Shown here piece by piece: positions 18,790 through 27,866 of a stretch of 64,000 nucleotides of DNA. The stretch is from positions 3,100,001 to 3,164,000 of the forward strand of contig NZ_CP121699.1 in the NCBI RefSeq assembly GCF_029761935.1. Direction: 5' to 3'. The DNA comes from Microbacterium testaceum. Lineage in GTDB: Bacteria; Actinomycetota; Actinomycetes; Actinomycetales; Microbacteriaceae. The notes under the pieces were generated by a model. It did no database searches. It had not been told where the DNA came from and was given only the letters and a program-made list of their open reading frames with translations. The number at the start of each line of letters is the position of its first letter. Position 1 is the stretch's first letter. Both the position numbers and the translations under genes were made by a program.

Positions 18790-19563
18790 ATGCCGAACTC
18801 CGTCCCCCGCGCCTGGCAGGTGGTCCTCGAGCGCATCGAGAGCGACCTGCGCGACGGGCGACTGGCCCCCGGCGACCGGTTGACCCCGGAACGCGAACTC
18901 GCCACGCAGCTCGGAGTGGGCCGCTCGAGCGTCCGCGAAGCGGTGCGGGTGCTCGAGGTGCTCGGGGTCGTCCGCACGGCGACCGGCTCCGGCCCCACCG
19001 CCGGCGCGATGATCGTCACGACTCCGCGGGGCGGCCTCGCCGCCTTTCTCCGCCTCCAGGTGGCGGCGAACGGCTTCCCCCTGACCGACGTCGTGCGTAC
19101 GCGCATCGTGCTCGAGTGCGATGTCGCCGAGCGGTTGGCCCAGGATGACGTCGACCTCGCCGAGGTGGTCGGCATCCTGGATGCGATGGATGCCGACGAC
19201 CTCGCGCCCGACGAGTTCCTCGCCCTCGACGCGCGCTTCCACCAGGCTCTCTCCGAAGCGTCGGGCAATGCGGTGATCTCGGCGATGATGGCGGGGCTGC
19301 GCAGTTCGATCGAGGCGTACACGCGCGCGGGGGCGGCCCGCCTCGACGCGTGGCCGGTCGTGGCGGATCGGCTGCGATCGGAGCACCGGCACATCGTCGC
19401 GGCGATGTCGGCGGGCGACGTTGCGGCGGCTCGCGAGGCCGTCCGGGCGCACATCACCGACTACTACACCGAAGTGGCGCGGGCGCTGAGTCCGGCCGAC
19501 GCGGCGGAACCGGCTGTCGCCGACGCTGCTCGCGCCGCGCTGCGGTCCGTCCCGTCCGCGTGA
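18790..19563 (+). CDS. FadR-subfamily GntR transcriptional regulator
   Basis: 257 residues from the ATG at 18790, preceded by GAGGACGGGG; an upstream in-frame ATG at 18742 lacks a ribosome site. The N-terminal winged helix contains LTPERELATQLGVGRSSVREAVRVLEVLGVV (about 32-62). The all-helical FCD ligand domain (about 95-235) carries Asp and His residues typical of metal-assisted ligand pockets (for example DARFHQAL near 150). It is followed at 10 bases by the siderophore-interacting gene. Its effector is not predictable. Confidence 0.88.
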   Translation: MPNSVPRAWQVVLERIESDLRDGRLAPGDRLTPERELATQLGVGRSSVREAVRVLEVLGVVRTATGSGPTAGAMIVTTPRGGLAAFLRLQVAANGFPLTDVVRTRIVLECDVAERLAQDDVDLAEVVGILDAMDADDLAPDEFLALDARFHQALSEASGNAVISAMMAGLRSSIEAYTRAGAARLDAWPVVADRLRSEHRHIVAAMSAGDVAAAREAVRAHITDYYTEVARALSPADAAEPAVADAARAALRSVPSA

Positions 19564-19573
19564 GAGGAACCTC

Positions 19574-20395
19574 ATGAGCGATCGACCCGCGCGCCCGCCG
19601 CGCCCCCAGCACGTCCTCCACGTCGTGGGGACCGAGCGACTCACCCCGCACCTCGTTCGGGTGCGCGCACGGGGGCGCGACCTGTCGGCGTTCCGCGAGA
19701 GCCCGCACACCGACAAGTACGTCAAGATCACCTTCGCCAAGCCCGAGCTCGGCCTCGAGCCGCCGTACGACCTCGCGGCACTGCGCGAGACCCTGGCGCC
19801 CGAGGATCTGCCCGTGACCCGCACGTACACCGTGCGCGCGGTCGAGGGGAACGAGCTCATCATCGACTTCGTCGTGCACGGCGACGAGGGGCTTGCGGGA
19901 CCGTGGGCTGCGCGCGCGCAGCCGGGGGACCGTCTCGTGGTCTCGTCGCCGGGCGGAGGCTACGCGCCCGACTCGTCGGCGGATTGGCACCTGTTCATCG
20001 GCGACGAGTCGGCGATCCCCGCGATCGCCGCGGCTCTCGAGACGCTGTCGCCGGATGCCGTGGGCGCCGCCTTCCTCGAGGTGCAGGCCGCGGACGAGCA
20101 GCTCGCGCTGACGGCTCCCGCCGGGGTCGCGATCACGTGGGTCCACCGTGGCGGGGCGACGGCGGGCGCGACGAACGCGCTGTCGGATGCCGTGGCGTCA
20201 TGGCATCCGCTTCTCGGACGAGGACACGTGTTCGCTCACGGGGAGCGCGAGGCGATGAAGCGGATGCGCGATCTCGTCTTCGCGCAGTGGGGACTCGGGC
20301 GCGAGCAGGTGTCGCTGTCGGGATATTGGGCGTACGGGCGCACCGAGGACCGGTTCCAGGCGGAGAAGCGCGAGCCGATCGGTCAGATCGTCTGA
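19574..20395 (+). CDS. Siderophore-interacting protein (FAD-dependent ferric reductase, ViuB type)
   Basis: 273 residues, GAGGAA ribosome site. The family reduces ferric siderophore complexes in the cytoplasm with NAD(P)H and FAD to release iron. The FAD region includes VTRTYTVRAVEGNE (about 78-91), and the SIP C-terminal domain includes HLFIGDESAIPAIAAALE (about 138-155) and the final GYWAYGRTEDRF segment. It is likely cotranscribed with the preceding GntR regulator. The siderophore importer at 58168-61306 is a plausible partner. Confidence 0.9.
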   Translation: MSDRPARPPRPQHVLHVVGTERLTPHLVRVRARGRDLSAFRESPHTDKYVKITFAKPELGLEPPYDLAALRETLAPEDLPVTRTYTVRAVEGNELIIDFVVHGDEGLAGPWAARAQPGDRLVVSSPGGGYAPDSSADWHLFIGDESAIPAIAAALETLSPDAVGAAFLEVQAADEQLALTAPAGVAITWVHRGGATAGATNALSDAVASWHPLLGRGHVFAHGEREAMKRMRDLVFAQWGLGREQVSLSGYWAYGRTEDRFQAEKREPIGQIV

Positions 20396-20414
20396 CGTCT
20401 CGCGCTCCGCAGGT

Positions 20415-21194
20415 TCACTCCGCGGTTCGAGCGGGCAGCGTCGGGATGAGCTTCTCGAGGAACGCGGCGGTGTCTTCCCACCCGTGCACGGCCTGGCACT
20501 CGACGCCCATCGCGAGGACGGGGTAGTCGTTGCCGTCGGGGTCGAGGCGGTCGCCGACGAAGAGCATGTCGTCGAGGGGGATTCCGGTCGCCTCGACGAG
20601 CTTGTTCATGCCGTAGGCCTTGTCGATGCCGCGGTGGGTGATGTCGACCGAGGTGGAGCCGCCGGAGCGGACCTCGAGGTCGGGTATACGGGAGGCGACG
20701 GCCTCGCGCAGGCTGTTCTTCTTCTCGCCGGTGGGGTCCCAGGCCATCTTCGCCTCGAGGGGCGCCGACTGCCCGAGGGCCGAGAACGTGATCTGCGAGC
20801 CACGGTCCTCGAGGATGTCACCCCACGGCTCCGCCTCCCAGAGGCCGAGGCGCTCCGCCTCTTCGCGAACGGCGGTGAGGGCGCGCTGCTTCTCGTCGTC
20901 GGTGAGCGAGTGGGCGTACACGGTCTCGATGCCGGCGGGCGTGAGGAGGTAGTACTGGGTGCCGCAGGTGGGCATCAGGTGGAAGTGCGCGAGCAACTCG
21001 GGGGAGGCCTGGGGCAGACGCTCGACCACCTGGCTGCGGAACTGCTGGAGCTGTCCACCCGAGATGATCGCCACTTCGACCTTGTCGGCGAGAGCGAGCA
21101 GCAGGTCGCCGATGCGCGGATCGATCGCCGACTTCGAAGGGGCGAGGGTGTCGTCGAGGTCGAAGGCGACGAGGCGGGGCGAGGCGTCGGACAC
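20415..21194 (-). CDS. HAD-IIB family hydrolase (phosphomannomutase/sugar-phosphatase type)
   Basis: 259 residues from a GTG at 21194; CAGGAG lies 5-10 bases before it, so I prefer this over longer in-frame starts. The HAD nucleophile motif FDLDDTLAPSKS is near residue 9-20, motif II is IISGG near 41, and the metal-binding motif VGDRLDPDGND is near 211-221. The cap resembles eukaryotic-type phosphomannomutase and Cof-like proteins. It could be a phosphatase or mutase acting on sugar phosphates. It lies convergent to the SIP gene with only 19 bases between. Confidence 0.85.
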   Translation of the reverse strand: MSDASPRLVAFDLDDTLAPSKSAIDPRIGDLLLALADKVEVAIISGGQLQQFRSQVVERLPQASPELLAHFHLMPTCGTQYYLLTPAGIETVYAHSLTDDEKQRALTAVREEAERLGLWEAEPWGDILEDRGSQITFSALGQSAPLEAKMAWDPTGEKKNSLREAVASRIPDLEVRSGGSTSVDITHRGIDKAYGMNKLVEATGIPLDDMLFVGDRLDPDGNDYPVLAMGVECQAVHGWEDTAAFLEKLIPTLPARTAE

Positions 21195-21441
21195 GGTGCT
21201 CCTGAGCAGTGAGAGGTCGTCGCACGGAGGTGTCGCGTGCGGGAGGGGGGCGGCGTCGTGGGATGCCGCGTACGGGTCGATTCTACCGGGGGCCGCCCCA
21301 GCGTCGTCTCCGGCGGCCCGGGACGGGGATTGCCGTGAGCGGCTCGCGCAACGGTACGAGAGACGCCGGTCGAGACAGGGGTTCGAGCTCGTGCCGGGGG
21401 CGCGCCGCGTCGAGGGTGCGCGGTCCACCTCCCGCCGATGC

Positions 21442-21475
21442 AGAGAGGCCCCCCGCAGGAGCGGAGGGCCTCTCT
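21442..21475 (-). terminator. Terminator after tRNA-Pro
   Basis: AGAGAGGCCC (21442-21451) pairs perfectly with 21466-21475 around a 14-base loop, just downstream of the minus-strand tRNA. Confidence 0.7.
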
Positions 21476-21485
21476 GATGATGCAG

Positions 21486-21562
21486 TGGTCGGGGTGACAG
21501 GATTTGAACCTGCGGCCTCGTCGTCCCGAACGACGCGCGCTACCAAGCTGCGCCACACCCCG
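21486..21562 (-). tRNA. tRNA-Pro (CGG)
   Basis: The minus strand folds as a cloverleaf: acceptor CGGGGTG with CACCCCG, anticodon stem CGTCG/CGACG with loop TTCGGGA (anticodon CGG), and T arm GCAGGTTCAAATCCTGT. The 3-prime CCA is encoded (21486-21488). Confidence 0.95.
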
Positions 21563-21694
21563 TTGCAACTTGAAAAGTCTACCCTGCTCGAAGCCGTGCT
21601 TCGAACCACGGAGCCTTTTTCGCTCGAAACGGTGGGATGCCGCAGGGGGGGAGGGTCAGCGAGGGACCGATGCCGCCCTCACCCCCGAGGTGGA

Positions 21695-23200
21695 TCAGGC
21701 CAGCGCCGGCGCCGCCCCTCGACGCGTGCGCCGCCACGCGCAGATCCCCGTCGCGATGGCAACAGCGGAGAGGCCGCCGGCCATCAGCAACGGCGGCGCG
21801 GAGATCCCTGTCTGAGCGAGTGCGGTGGGAACCGACGGGGATGTCGGGGGTTCTTGTGGGATCACGGCGACGGTCGTCGGAGTGGGCGTCGAGGCGGGGA
21901 CGGGCGGAGGAGGAGAGGCCAACTGCTCCGTCTGGGCGGGCGTGGCGAAGTGCTCCATCCAGAAGTAGTGCGGTGGGAAGTGCGCGACCGCGTCCGTGTC
22001 TTGTGACGTGCGCTCGATGCGCCACACGGCGGTGTAGACGCCCGGGCCGGGAAGCGTCGTGGTCGACGCTCGGTACACACCGGCGCCGATCTTCGGATCG
22101 GTGCGGAGCTCGAGGTGCGCGACCGGGTCCAGATTGACCGGGATCTCGGGTGCCTCGGCGGGGAACGCGTTCGTTCGGTAGACGTCTGCCGTCGCACTGA
22201 CGACGACGAAGGTTCCGTCGCTGTGGCGAGGCCAGACGCCGTCGCCGGCAGAGACGGTGACCTCGTCGACGTACCGGGCCTGAGAGTCGATCGTCGCCGA
22301 GGTCGCGATCAGCGGGGAGAAGCGCACGGGTCGCGGAGAGGCGTCTTGACCCGTGAGGGTGAAGGTGGTCGGCGCGGCCGGCCCGGCGGACTCCTGCTGG
22401 CCCGGAGTGGAGTAGTACCGGATCGCCGCGGAACGCACCGTGAACGTGCCCGCCGCGCGAGCGACATACGGGCGCCCGCCGTCAGATGCCGTCGGCGGGG
22501 CGAGGATCGGGTACGTCACTCGTCCCTGGACCCCGCCGCGCTCAGAGCTCCCGGTGTCGGCGAAGACCGCATTCTCGAGTCGCAACGTCCCGACGGCGGT
22601 CGCGTCCACGTCGACCGTCACCGTTCCCCGCGTGGGGTCGTCCTCGTCGGCCGACAGCGTGAGCGCACCTCCGACACGGGGGACGGGGATGTTCTCCGCT
22701 TCGGCGAGGAGTTGCAGGGTTCGCTCCTGGACTGCGCCGCTGTTCTCGGGGCTCGCCCTCCGCATGATGTAGTCGATCGCCTCGGCCAGATCGTTGCCAC
22801 CGTAGCCCCAGGAGTGAAGTGTCGTCTCGCGATCGGCGATGGCCTTGACCGCCCATCCGATGCTCGCGGCTTGGATGGGATCATCGGTCTGGCCGTAGGT
22901 GGAGACGAGGTAGTTGATCGAGACCAGCTGCTGCGGGCTGAGCCCGTTCACGTCTCCTGTGTCACCGTGGTCGGTCGTCGTGCCGGTGGCAACGGGAAGG
23001 CCGGGGTGGATGCAGTACGTGTGCACGTCTCCCACGCGCATGGAGCCGTGCCATCCGGTTCGGGAGAGCGGCGCCCACGTGCCGAAGCCCGTGCCGCGGT
23101 CGGCGGCGTGGGCCGCGGGGGCGACGGCGACACCGAAGAGAACACCCGCCAAGGCAAGAGCGCTGGCGAGCCGTCGAAGTGTCGATGGTGGTCGGTGCAT
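21695..23200 (-). CDS. Cell-wall adhesin with predicted internal thioester domain and LAQTG sorting signal
   Basis: 501 residues from the ATG at 23200, which gives a signal peptide ending near residue 32 (AAHAAD) and has GAAAGGGA upstream. The N-terminal domain carries a TYC motif (Cys near residue 62) and, about 50 residues on, PIQAASIGW, the Cys and Gln signatures of thioester (TED/TQXA) adhesin domains that bind host or surface amines. Beta-rich repeats follow, then a Pro/Thr stalk, LAQTG, a hydrophobic helix and an Arg tail. LAxTG motifs are used by class E sortases of Actinobacteria. No active sortase is present in the window. Confidence 0.8.
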   Translation of the reverse strand: MHRPPSTLRRLASALALAGVLFGVAVAPAAHAADRGTGFGTWAPLSRTGWHGSMRVGDVHTYCIHPGLPVATGTTTDHGDTGDVNGLSPQQLVSINYLVSTYGQTDDPIQAASIGWAVKAIADRETTLHSWGYGGNDLAEAIDYIMRRASPENSGAVQERTLQLLAEAENIPVPRVGGALTLSADEDDPTRGTVTVDVDATAVGTLRLENAVFADTGSSERGGVQGRVTYPILAPPTASDGGRPYVARAAGTFTVRSAAIRYYSTPGQQESAGPAAPTTFTLTGQDASPRPVRFSPLIATSATIDSQARYVDEVTVSAGDGVWPRHSDGTFVVVSATADVYRTNAFPAEAPEIPVNLDPVAHLELRTDPKIGAGVYRASTTTLPGPGVYTAVWRIERTSQDTDAVAHFPPHYFWMEHFATPAQTEQLASPPPPVPASTPTPTTVAVIPQEPPTSPSVPTALAQTGISAPPLLMAGGLSAVAIATGICAWRRTRRGAAPALA

Positions 23201-23260
23201 GCGAGTCCCTTTCGGTCGAGGAACTCGATCTTGCGGGAACGCCTCTTCGGCTCGACGGCG

Positions 23261-23294
23261 GAGAGGGCCGATCCGTGAACGGATCGACCCTCTC
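23261..23294 (-). terminator. Terminator after the metallophosphoesterase gene
   Basis: A 16-base near-perfect stem (23261-23276 with 23279-23294, one mismatch) separated by two bases lies between the metallophosphoesterase stop and the adhesin start, both on the minus strand. Confidence 0.7.
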
Positions 23295-23313
23295 GGACGC
23301 TGTGGAGAAACCG

Positions 23314-24237
23314 TCAGCGAGGCAGCAGCGTGAGCAGCGACGCCTCGGGCCGGCACGCGAATCGCACGGGGGCATAGATCGAATGGCCCAGCCCCGCGCT
23401 GACGTTCAGCGGCACGGTACGCGCCTCGTGGGTCCATTCGCTGAGACCGCGCGCCTGGTCGAGGGGGATGTCGCAGTTCGACACCAGCGCCTCGCGGCGG
23501 AACGGCACGCGCACCTGCCCGCCGTGGGTATGCCCCGCCAGGAGCACGTCCGCGCCGAGATCGGTGAAGGTGTCGAGCGTCCGCCGGTAGGGCGCATGCA
23601 TGACGCCGAGCGTGAGGTCAGCGGCATCTAAGCGCTCCAGAACGGGAGGGATGAGCTCGGGGTGGTCCCACCTGCGGTGGGCGTCATTCACACCGAAGGC
23701 CGTCACGCGGAGGCCGTTGATCTCGAGCGAGACGGCCGTGTCATCCAGGATGTGCCATCCCAGATCGTCCGTGAAGAACCGGTCGAGGGCGGCGACGTCG
23801 AGGTGCTTGTGAGCCGGCTGGTGCCCGGAGGGCCCGAGGAAGTATCGGAGGGGATTGCGCGGAGCCGGCTCTTGGAAGTCGTTCGACCCGTGCACGACGA
23901 GGCCCGGGATGCCACGCAAGGGCGCGAACGCCGTTCGGATCCCGGTGAGGCCGTCGCGGTGGCCCAGGTTGTCGCCCGTGTTCACGACGAGGTCGGGCGA
24001 CAGCTCGGCGAGACGGGCCATCCACTCCTGCTTGCGGTGCTGCCAGGGGGCCATGTGGGCGTCGGAGACGTGCAGGACCCGGATCGGTTCAGCTCCCTTG
24101 GGCAGGACGCGCAGGGCGTGATAGCGCACGGTGAAGAGGTAGCGCTCGATGCCCATGCCCCACACGGCGGCCCCGACAGCGGCCGCCCCCGCGACCCCGA
24201 GGGGTGCGAGGGCGGCCGTCACGAGAGGACGCGTCAT
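23314..24237 (-). CDS. Calcineurin-like metallophosphoesterase, membrane-anchored
   Basis: 307 residues from the ATG that overlaps the PBP stop (TGATG); an ATG two codons upstream is also possible. An N-terminal helix (about 5-28) is followed by a phosphoesterase domain with the metal ligands in HVSDAHM (about 55-61), NTGDNLGH (85-92), HGSNDF (115-120) and AGHTHGGQ (about 235-242). The order PBP then phosphoesterase equals ponA2-Rv3683 of M. tuberculosis. The substrate is unknown; envelope lipid intermediates would fit the context. Confidence 0.9.
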   Translation of the reverse strand: MTRPLVTAALAPLGVAGAAAVGAAVWGMGIERYLFTVRYHALRVLPKGAEPIRVLHVSDAHMAPWQHRKQEWMARLAELSPDLVVNTGDNLGHRDGLTGIRTAFAPLRGIPGLVVHGSNDFQEPAPRNPLRYFLGPSGHQPAHKHLDVAALDRFFTDDLGWHILDDTAVSLEINGLRVTAFGVNDAHRRWDHPELIPPVLERLDAADLTLGVMHAPYRRTLDTFTDLGADVLLAGHTHGGQVRVPFRREALVSNCDIPLDQARGLSEWTHEARTVPLNVSAGLGHSIYAPVRFACRPEASLLTLLPR

Positions 24238-26933
24238 CAGCACTTCTTCGCGACGATGGATAGGGCGATCGCGGTGCTCTTGTTCGTCGCGGTGTCGGCG
24301 GCGGGGCTCGTCGCCGTCACACGGCCCTCATTCGGGGCCGTGCCATCGGCCTGGCAGGCGCCGATCGACACGTTGGTGAATCCGGCCGCGTTCAACGCCG
24401 CCTGGGCTGCGGGAACGGTCTGCCCGCCCACGTTCGGCACCGTCGCACCCTGCCCGTTGCCGGGGCTCAGGGTGATCTGCGAGCCCGCGGGAGCAGAGCC
24501 CCCACCGGGGTTCTGGGCGGCGACGGTGTCGGGACCCGACGGGGAGTCGACGGGGTCGCCGACAGTCACGCGGAAGCCCGCATTCTGGAGGGTCGAGGTC
24601 GCCGCGTCAATGCTCTGCCCGACGACGTTGGGAAGGTCGCGCTGCTGCGTGCGCAGCAAATTCGACGCCGGGTCGGGGAACCGGTCTCCGCCGTAGATGT
24701 CGTCCGCTGCGCGCTGCACGTCGCGAGCAAGTCGGTAGCGCAGGTCGCTCAGTTGGATGCGGTTCGCGTACTTGCCGAACAGAGTGGTCGTTCCACCGTC
24801 CCAGTTGCCGACCCACACCGCGGTGGTGGCGTTCGTGGACGATTCGATCATCCAGGTCTCGTGCGCCTCGTGGGTACCGGTCTTGCCGAGCACCGGGGTG
24901 CCGTCGCCGGGGTTGGCAGCCGCACCGGTGCCGTTGCCCGTCATGACGCCCTGCAGAGCGTATGCGGCGGTCGCAGCGATCTCCGGGGTGAGAGCCGTCT
25001 CGCACTGCAGGTCAGGAATGGGGCGATCCGAGCCGTCCGCCGCGGTCACCTTGTCGATGACCTTGGCCGGGCAGCGGCTGCCACCGTTGGCCACGGTCGC
25101 GAAGGCGCCGGCCATCGCGATCGGCGAGATGTTGTCGCTACCGATGACCTCGTTCGCGTTCGCCATGGTGATCTCTTTGCCGTCACCGGTGGTGACGCCC
25201 ATCTTCTTCACGACCTTGGCGATGTCGCACAGGTCGAGTTCGGCCGCCATGGCGAGGTAACCGGTGTTGAGCGAGTCGCGTGTGAACATCATCGGTGTGC
25301 CGACGTACCCGCCGCTGTTGCCGAAGTTGTTGATGGTGTAGTTGCCCTGGTTGACCCAGTTGCCGGCGCACGAGTTCGTCATGTTCGGCACGGGGCGCAG
25401 ACGCCCGTTGAGCGTCTCGTTCAAGGAATGGCCCTTCTCGAGCCAATCGACGAGGGTGAACAGTTTGAAGGTCGATCCCGCGCTGAAGCCGATCGAGCCG
25501 CCGTTCGTCGAATCGCCCGCGAAGACGATCGAGTTGTACGAGGGGTCCGACTCAGCCAGGCTCGGGTCCTGCGTGAACTTCGTGTTCTGCGCGATGGCGA
25601 GGAGGCGTCCGGTCTTCGCCTCGAGGCTGACGGCGGTCGCCCCGAACTTCAGCTGGTCCATCGACGCCGGTGCGTTGTCGCTCATCGTCTTCTGGGCCGC
25701 ATCCTGGACGTTCCAATCCAGCGTGGTCTGGATGGTCAGACCGTCCTGGCGCAGCGCGCGGACGCGGTCGTCGGTCTCCGTGCCGAAGGCGGGGGAGTTG
25801 AGGATCGTCGACACGACGTACTGGCAGAAGTACGGCGCCGCCGAAGAAGAGCAGCCCTGATCGGTCGGGGTGATCTGCGGCGAGATCGGCTCGATCGCCG
25901 CGGCGACGTACTGCTCGTGCGTGATCTTGCCGTCCACCTCCATACGGCTGAGCACGTAGAGCTGACGGCCCTTGGTCTCGCTGTACCCGTCGGCGGCGTT
26001 GACCAGCTGCTCCTGCGTGATCTCGCCGTTGTCGCGCAGCGTATAGAGCGCCTGGATCGTGCTCTGGTCGACGTCGTCGATCGAGCCGTCGGGAGCCTTG
26101 TTGTAAGCGGTCTCGCCATCACTGATCGAGCCCTCGGGGCGGTCGATGCGGAAGCGGTTGGGGTTCTGCACCATGCCCGCGAGAACCGCCGCCTGGCCGA
26201 CGCTCAGGTTGGCGGCCGGGGTGTTGAAGTAATAGCGCGCCGCGGCGTCGATGCCGTAGGTGGTGCCGCCGAAGTTGGCGATGTTCAGGTAGCCGAGAAG
26301 GATCTGGTCCTTCGTGTACTCCTTCTCGAGCTGGATCGCGTACCGCATCTCCTGCAGCTTGCGCTGGTAGCCGGCGGCGCCGTCGGACTGCACGGCTTCG
26401 AGGGCGCACTTCTGCAGGGCCTCGTCGCGCGTCATCGCGGGCGTGGTGTCGGTCGCCTCGACGGCCTTGGCGTCGCGCTCGCAGCGCTGCACGAGCACGT
26501 TCTTGACGTACTGCTGGCTGATCGACGAGCCGCCCTGGGTCTCGCCGCCGGAGGCGTTGCTGAGCAGGGCGCGGGTCGTTCCGATGAGGTCGACGCCGCC
26601 GTGCTGGTAGTAGCGCGGGTCTTCCGACGAGAGGATCGCGTCGTACATGACCGGGTTGACCTGGTCGAAGGTGACGGGGGAGCGGTTCTGGTCGTAGAAC
26701 TTCGCCAGCACCCGGTCGCCGGCCATCAGCGTGGTCGGCTGCATGAGCTCGTCGGGCTTCAGGTAGCTGGGCATGTTGTCGAAGACGGTGATCGCGCTGG
26801 AGGCAGCGGCACCGGAGACGGCGATGGCCGGCGTCACGGCAGCGGTGACCAGGAGTCCGGCGACCGCGCTCAGGCCGACGAGGCCGACGATGCCGCCGAG
26901 GGCGCCGCTAGCCGTTCGTTTGTTCTCGGGCAT
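24237..26933 (-). CDS. ponA: Class A penicillin-binding protein with PASTA domains (PonA2-like)
   Basis: 898 residues. It polymerises and cross-links peptidoglycan outside the membrane. After one helix (about 10-40) the glycosyltransferase (GT51) domain shows SSEDPRYYQHGGVD near 93-106 and GGSSISQQYVKN near 128-139. The transpeptidase has the active-site STFK (Ser487, Lys490), a TNSC segment, and KTGTHE as the KTG box. Two PASTA domains close the protein (LPNVVGQSIDAA and VPNVGGQTVPAA openings). The only odd point is a poor ribosome site. Divergent from DUF4177 as in mycobacteria. Confidence 0.94.
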   Translation of the reverse strand: MPENKRTASGALGGIVGLVGLSAVAGLLVTAAVTPAIAVSGAAASSAITVFDNMPSYLKPDELMQPTTLMAGDRVLAKFYDQNRSPVTFDQVNPVMYDAILSSEDPRYYQHGGVDLIGTTRALLSNASGGETQGGSSISQQYVKNVLVQRCERDAKAVEATDTTPAMTRDEALQKCALEAVQSDGAAGYQRKLQEMRYAIQLEKEYTKDQILLGYLNIANFGGTTYGIDAAARYYFNTPAANLSVGQAAVLAGMVQNPNRFRIDRPEGSISDGETAYNKAPDGSIDDVDQSTIQALYTLRDNGEITQEQLVNAADGYSETKGRQLYVLSRMEVDGKITHEQYVAAAIEPISPQITPTDQGCSSSAAPYFCQYVVSTILNSPAFGTETDDRVRALRQDGLTIQTTLDWNVQDAAQKTMSDNAPASMDQLKFGATAVSLEAKTGRLLAIAQNTKFTQDPSLAESDPSYNSIVFAGDSTNGGSIGFSAGSTFKLFTLVDWLEKGHSLNETLNGRLRPVPNMTNSCAGNWVNQGNYTINNFGNSGGYVGTPMMFTRDSLNTGYLAMAAELDLCDIAKVVKKMGVTTGDGKEITMANANEVIGSDNISPIAMAGAFATVANGGSRCPAKVIDKVTAADGSDRPIPDLQCETALTPEIAATAAYALQGVMTGNGTGAAANPGDGTPVLGKTGTHEAHETWMIESSTNATTAVWVGNWDGGTTTLFGKYANRIQLSDLRYRLARDVQRAADDIYGGDRFPDPASNLLRTQQRDLPNVVGQSIDAATSTLQNAGFRVTVGDPVDSPSGPDTVAAQNPGGGSAPAGSQITLSPGNGQGATVPNVGGQTVPAAQAALNAAGFTNVSIGACQADGTAPNEGRVTATSPAADTATNKSTAIALSIVAKKC

Positions 26934-27051
26934 AGGCTTGATGCTAAGCGACGTTGCTGGGCGATGCCTCGAAGGCAGGCCCTCGCGCGCGTACGCGTCC
27001 ACCACCGCGCGCACGACGTTGCGCGCTCCGAGCCACCTCCGGGAGCCCGAC

Positions 27052-27270
27052 ATGACCACGTGGGAGTACCTCACCACTCCGCTGCTCATCCACAACACCG
27101 CCGCGATCCTCAACAACTGGGGTAAGCAGGGCTGGGAGCTCGTTCAGGTGGTGACCGGTCCGGAAGGCGGACTCGTGGCCTACTTCAAGCGCCCCACCGG
27201 CGGAGGCGCCGCCAACGCCGGCCTCGGTGCCGCCGAGACCGCCGCCCGTCAGTTCGAGGGGCAGCAGTGA
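27052..27270 (+). CDS. DUF4177 family small protein
   Basis: 72 residues, CGGGAG ribosome site. It shows the DUF4177 pattern MTTWEYLTTPLL then LNNWGKQGWELVQVV. Soluble, function unknown. It is translationally coupled to ridA through a GTGA overlap, the same order as Rv3678A-Rv3678c in M. tuberculosis. Confidence 0.85.
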   Translation: MTTWEYLTTPLLIHNTAAILNNWGKQGWELVQVVTGPEGGLVAYFKRPTGGGAANAGLGAAETAARQFEGQQ

Positions 27271-27734
27271 GCGTCTCCGAGCGCCTCGCCGCCCTGGGCG
27301 TCGACGTCCCGGCGGTCGTCCCGCCCGTCGCCTCGTACATTCCCGCCACGCGTCACGGTGACCTCGTGTACACCTCGGGTCAGCTGCCCATGGTCCAGGG
27401 GGCCCTGCCCGCGACCGGAAAGGTCGGCGAGTCCGGCGGACTCATCGCCCCCGCCGACGCGAAGGGCTACGCGCGCCAGTGCGCCCTGAACGCGATCGCC
27501 GCGGCTGCGGCTCTCGTCGGCGGCGTCGACAACCTCACCGGCGTGCTCAAGCTCACCGGCTTCGTGGCATCCGTCCCCGAATTCACCGGGCAGCCCGGCG
27601 TCATCAACGGCGCGAGCGAGTTTCTCGGCGAGGTGTTCGGCGAGGCCGGCGCACACGCGCGCTCCGCGGTCGGTGTGCCCGTCCTTCCCCTCGACAGCCC
27701 CGTCGAGGTCGAGGTGATCTTCACGGTCGCCTGA
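27267..27734 (+). CDS. ridA: RidA family protein
   Basis: 155 residues from the GTG overlapping the DUF4177 stop. RidA proteins hydrolyse reactive enamine/imine intermediates released by PLP enzymes. Family features are YTSGQLPMVQG near 31-41 and the QCALNAIAAAAALVGG helix near 71-86. The canonical catalytic Arg position near residue 105 is not obvious here, so this may be a RidA-subgroup member of the actinobacterial LPS-synthesis-like type. Ends in a strong hairpin. Confidence 0.88.
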   Translation: MSVSERLAALGVDVPAVVPPVASYIPATRHGDLVYTSGQLPMVQGALPATGKVGESGGLIAPADAKGYARQCALNAIAAAAALVGGVDNLTGVLKLTGFVASVPEFTGQPGVINGASEFLGEVFGEAGAHARSAVGVPVLPLDSPVEVEVIFTVA

Positions 27735-27768
27735 CGGCGATCCCGGATGCCGGCACCCCGGCCTCCAC

Positions 27769-27808
27769 ACGGAAGGGACGCTCCGGTCGCTCGGGGCGTC
27801 CCTTCCGT
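27769..27808 (+). terminator. Terminator after ridA
   Basis: A 13-bp perfect stem: ACGGAAGGGACGC (27769-27781) with 27796-27808, 14-base loop, followed by CGTTCTC. Confidence 0.75.
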
Positions 27809-27866
27809 CGTTCTCGGCCGCGGGGGTCTCGGCTGATTCAGAAGTGAACGGGAGCAGGATTCCCCC

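Noticed and set aside
24753..27125. 790-residue reading frame opposite the PBP gene
   Set aside because: Composition is that of an antisense shadow (Arg, Val, Asp, Gly runs); the PBP on the other strand has complete catalytic motifs.
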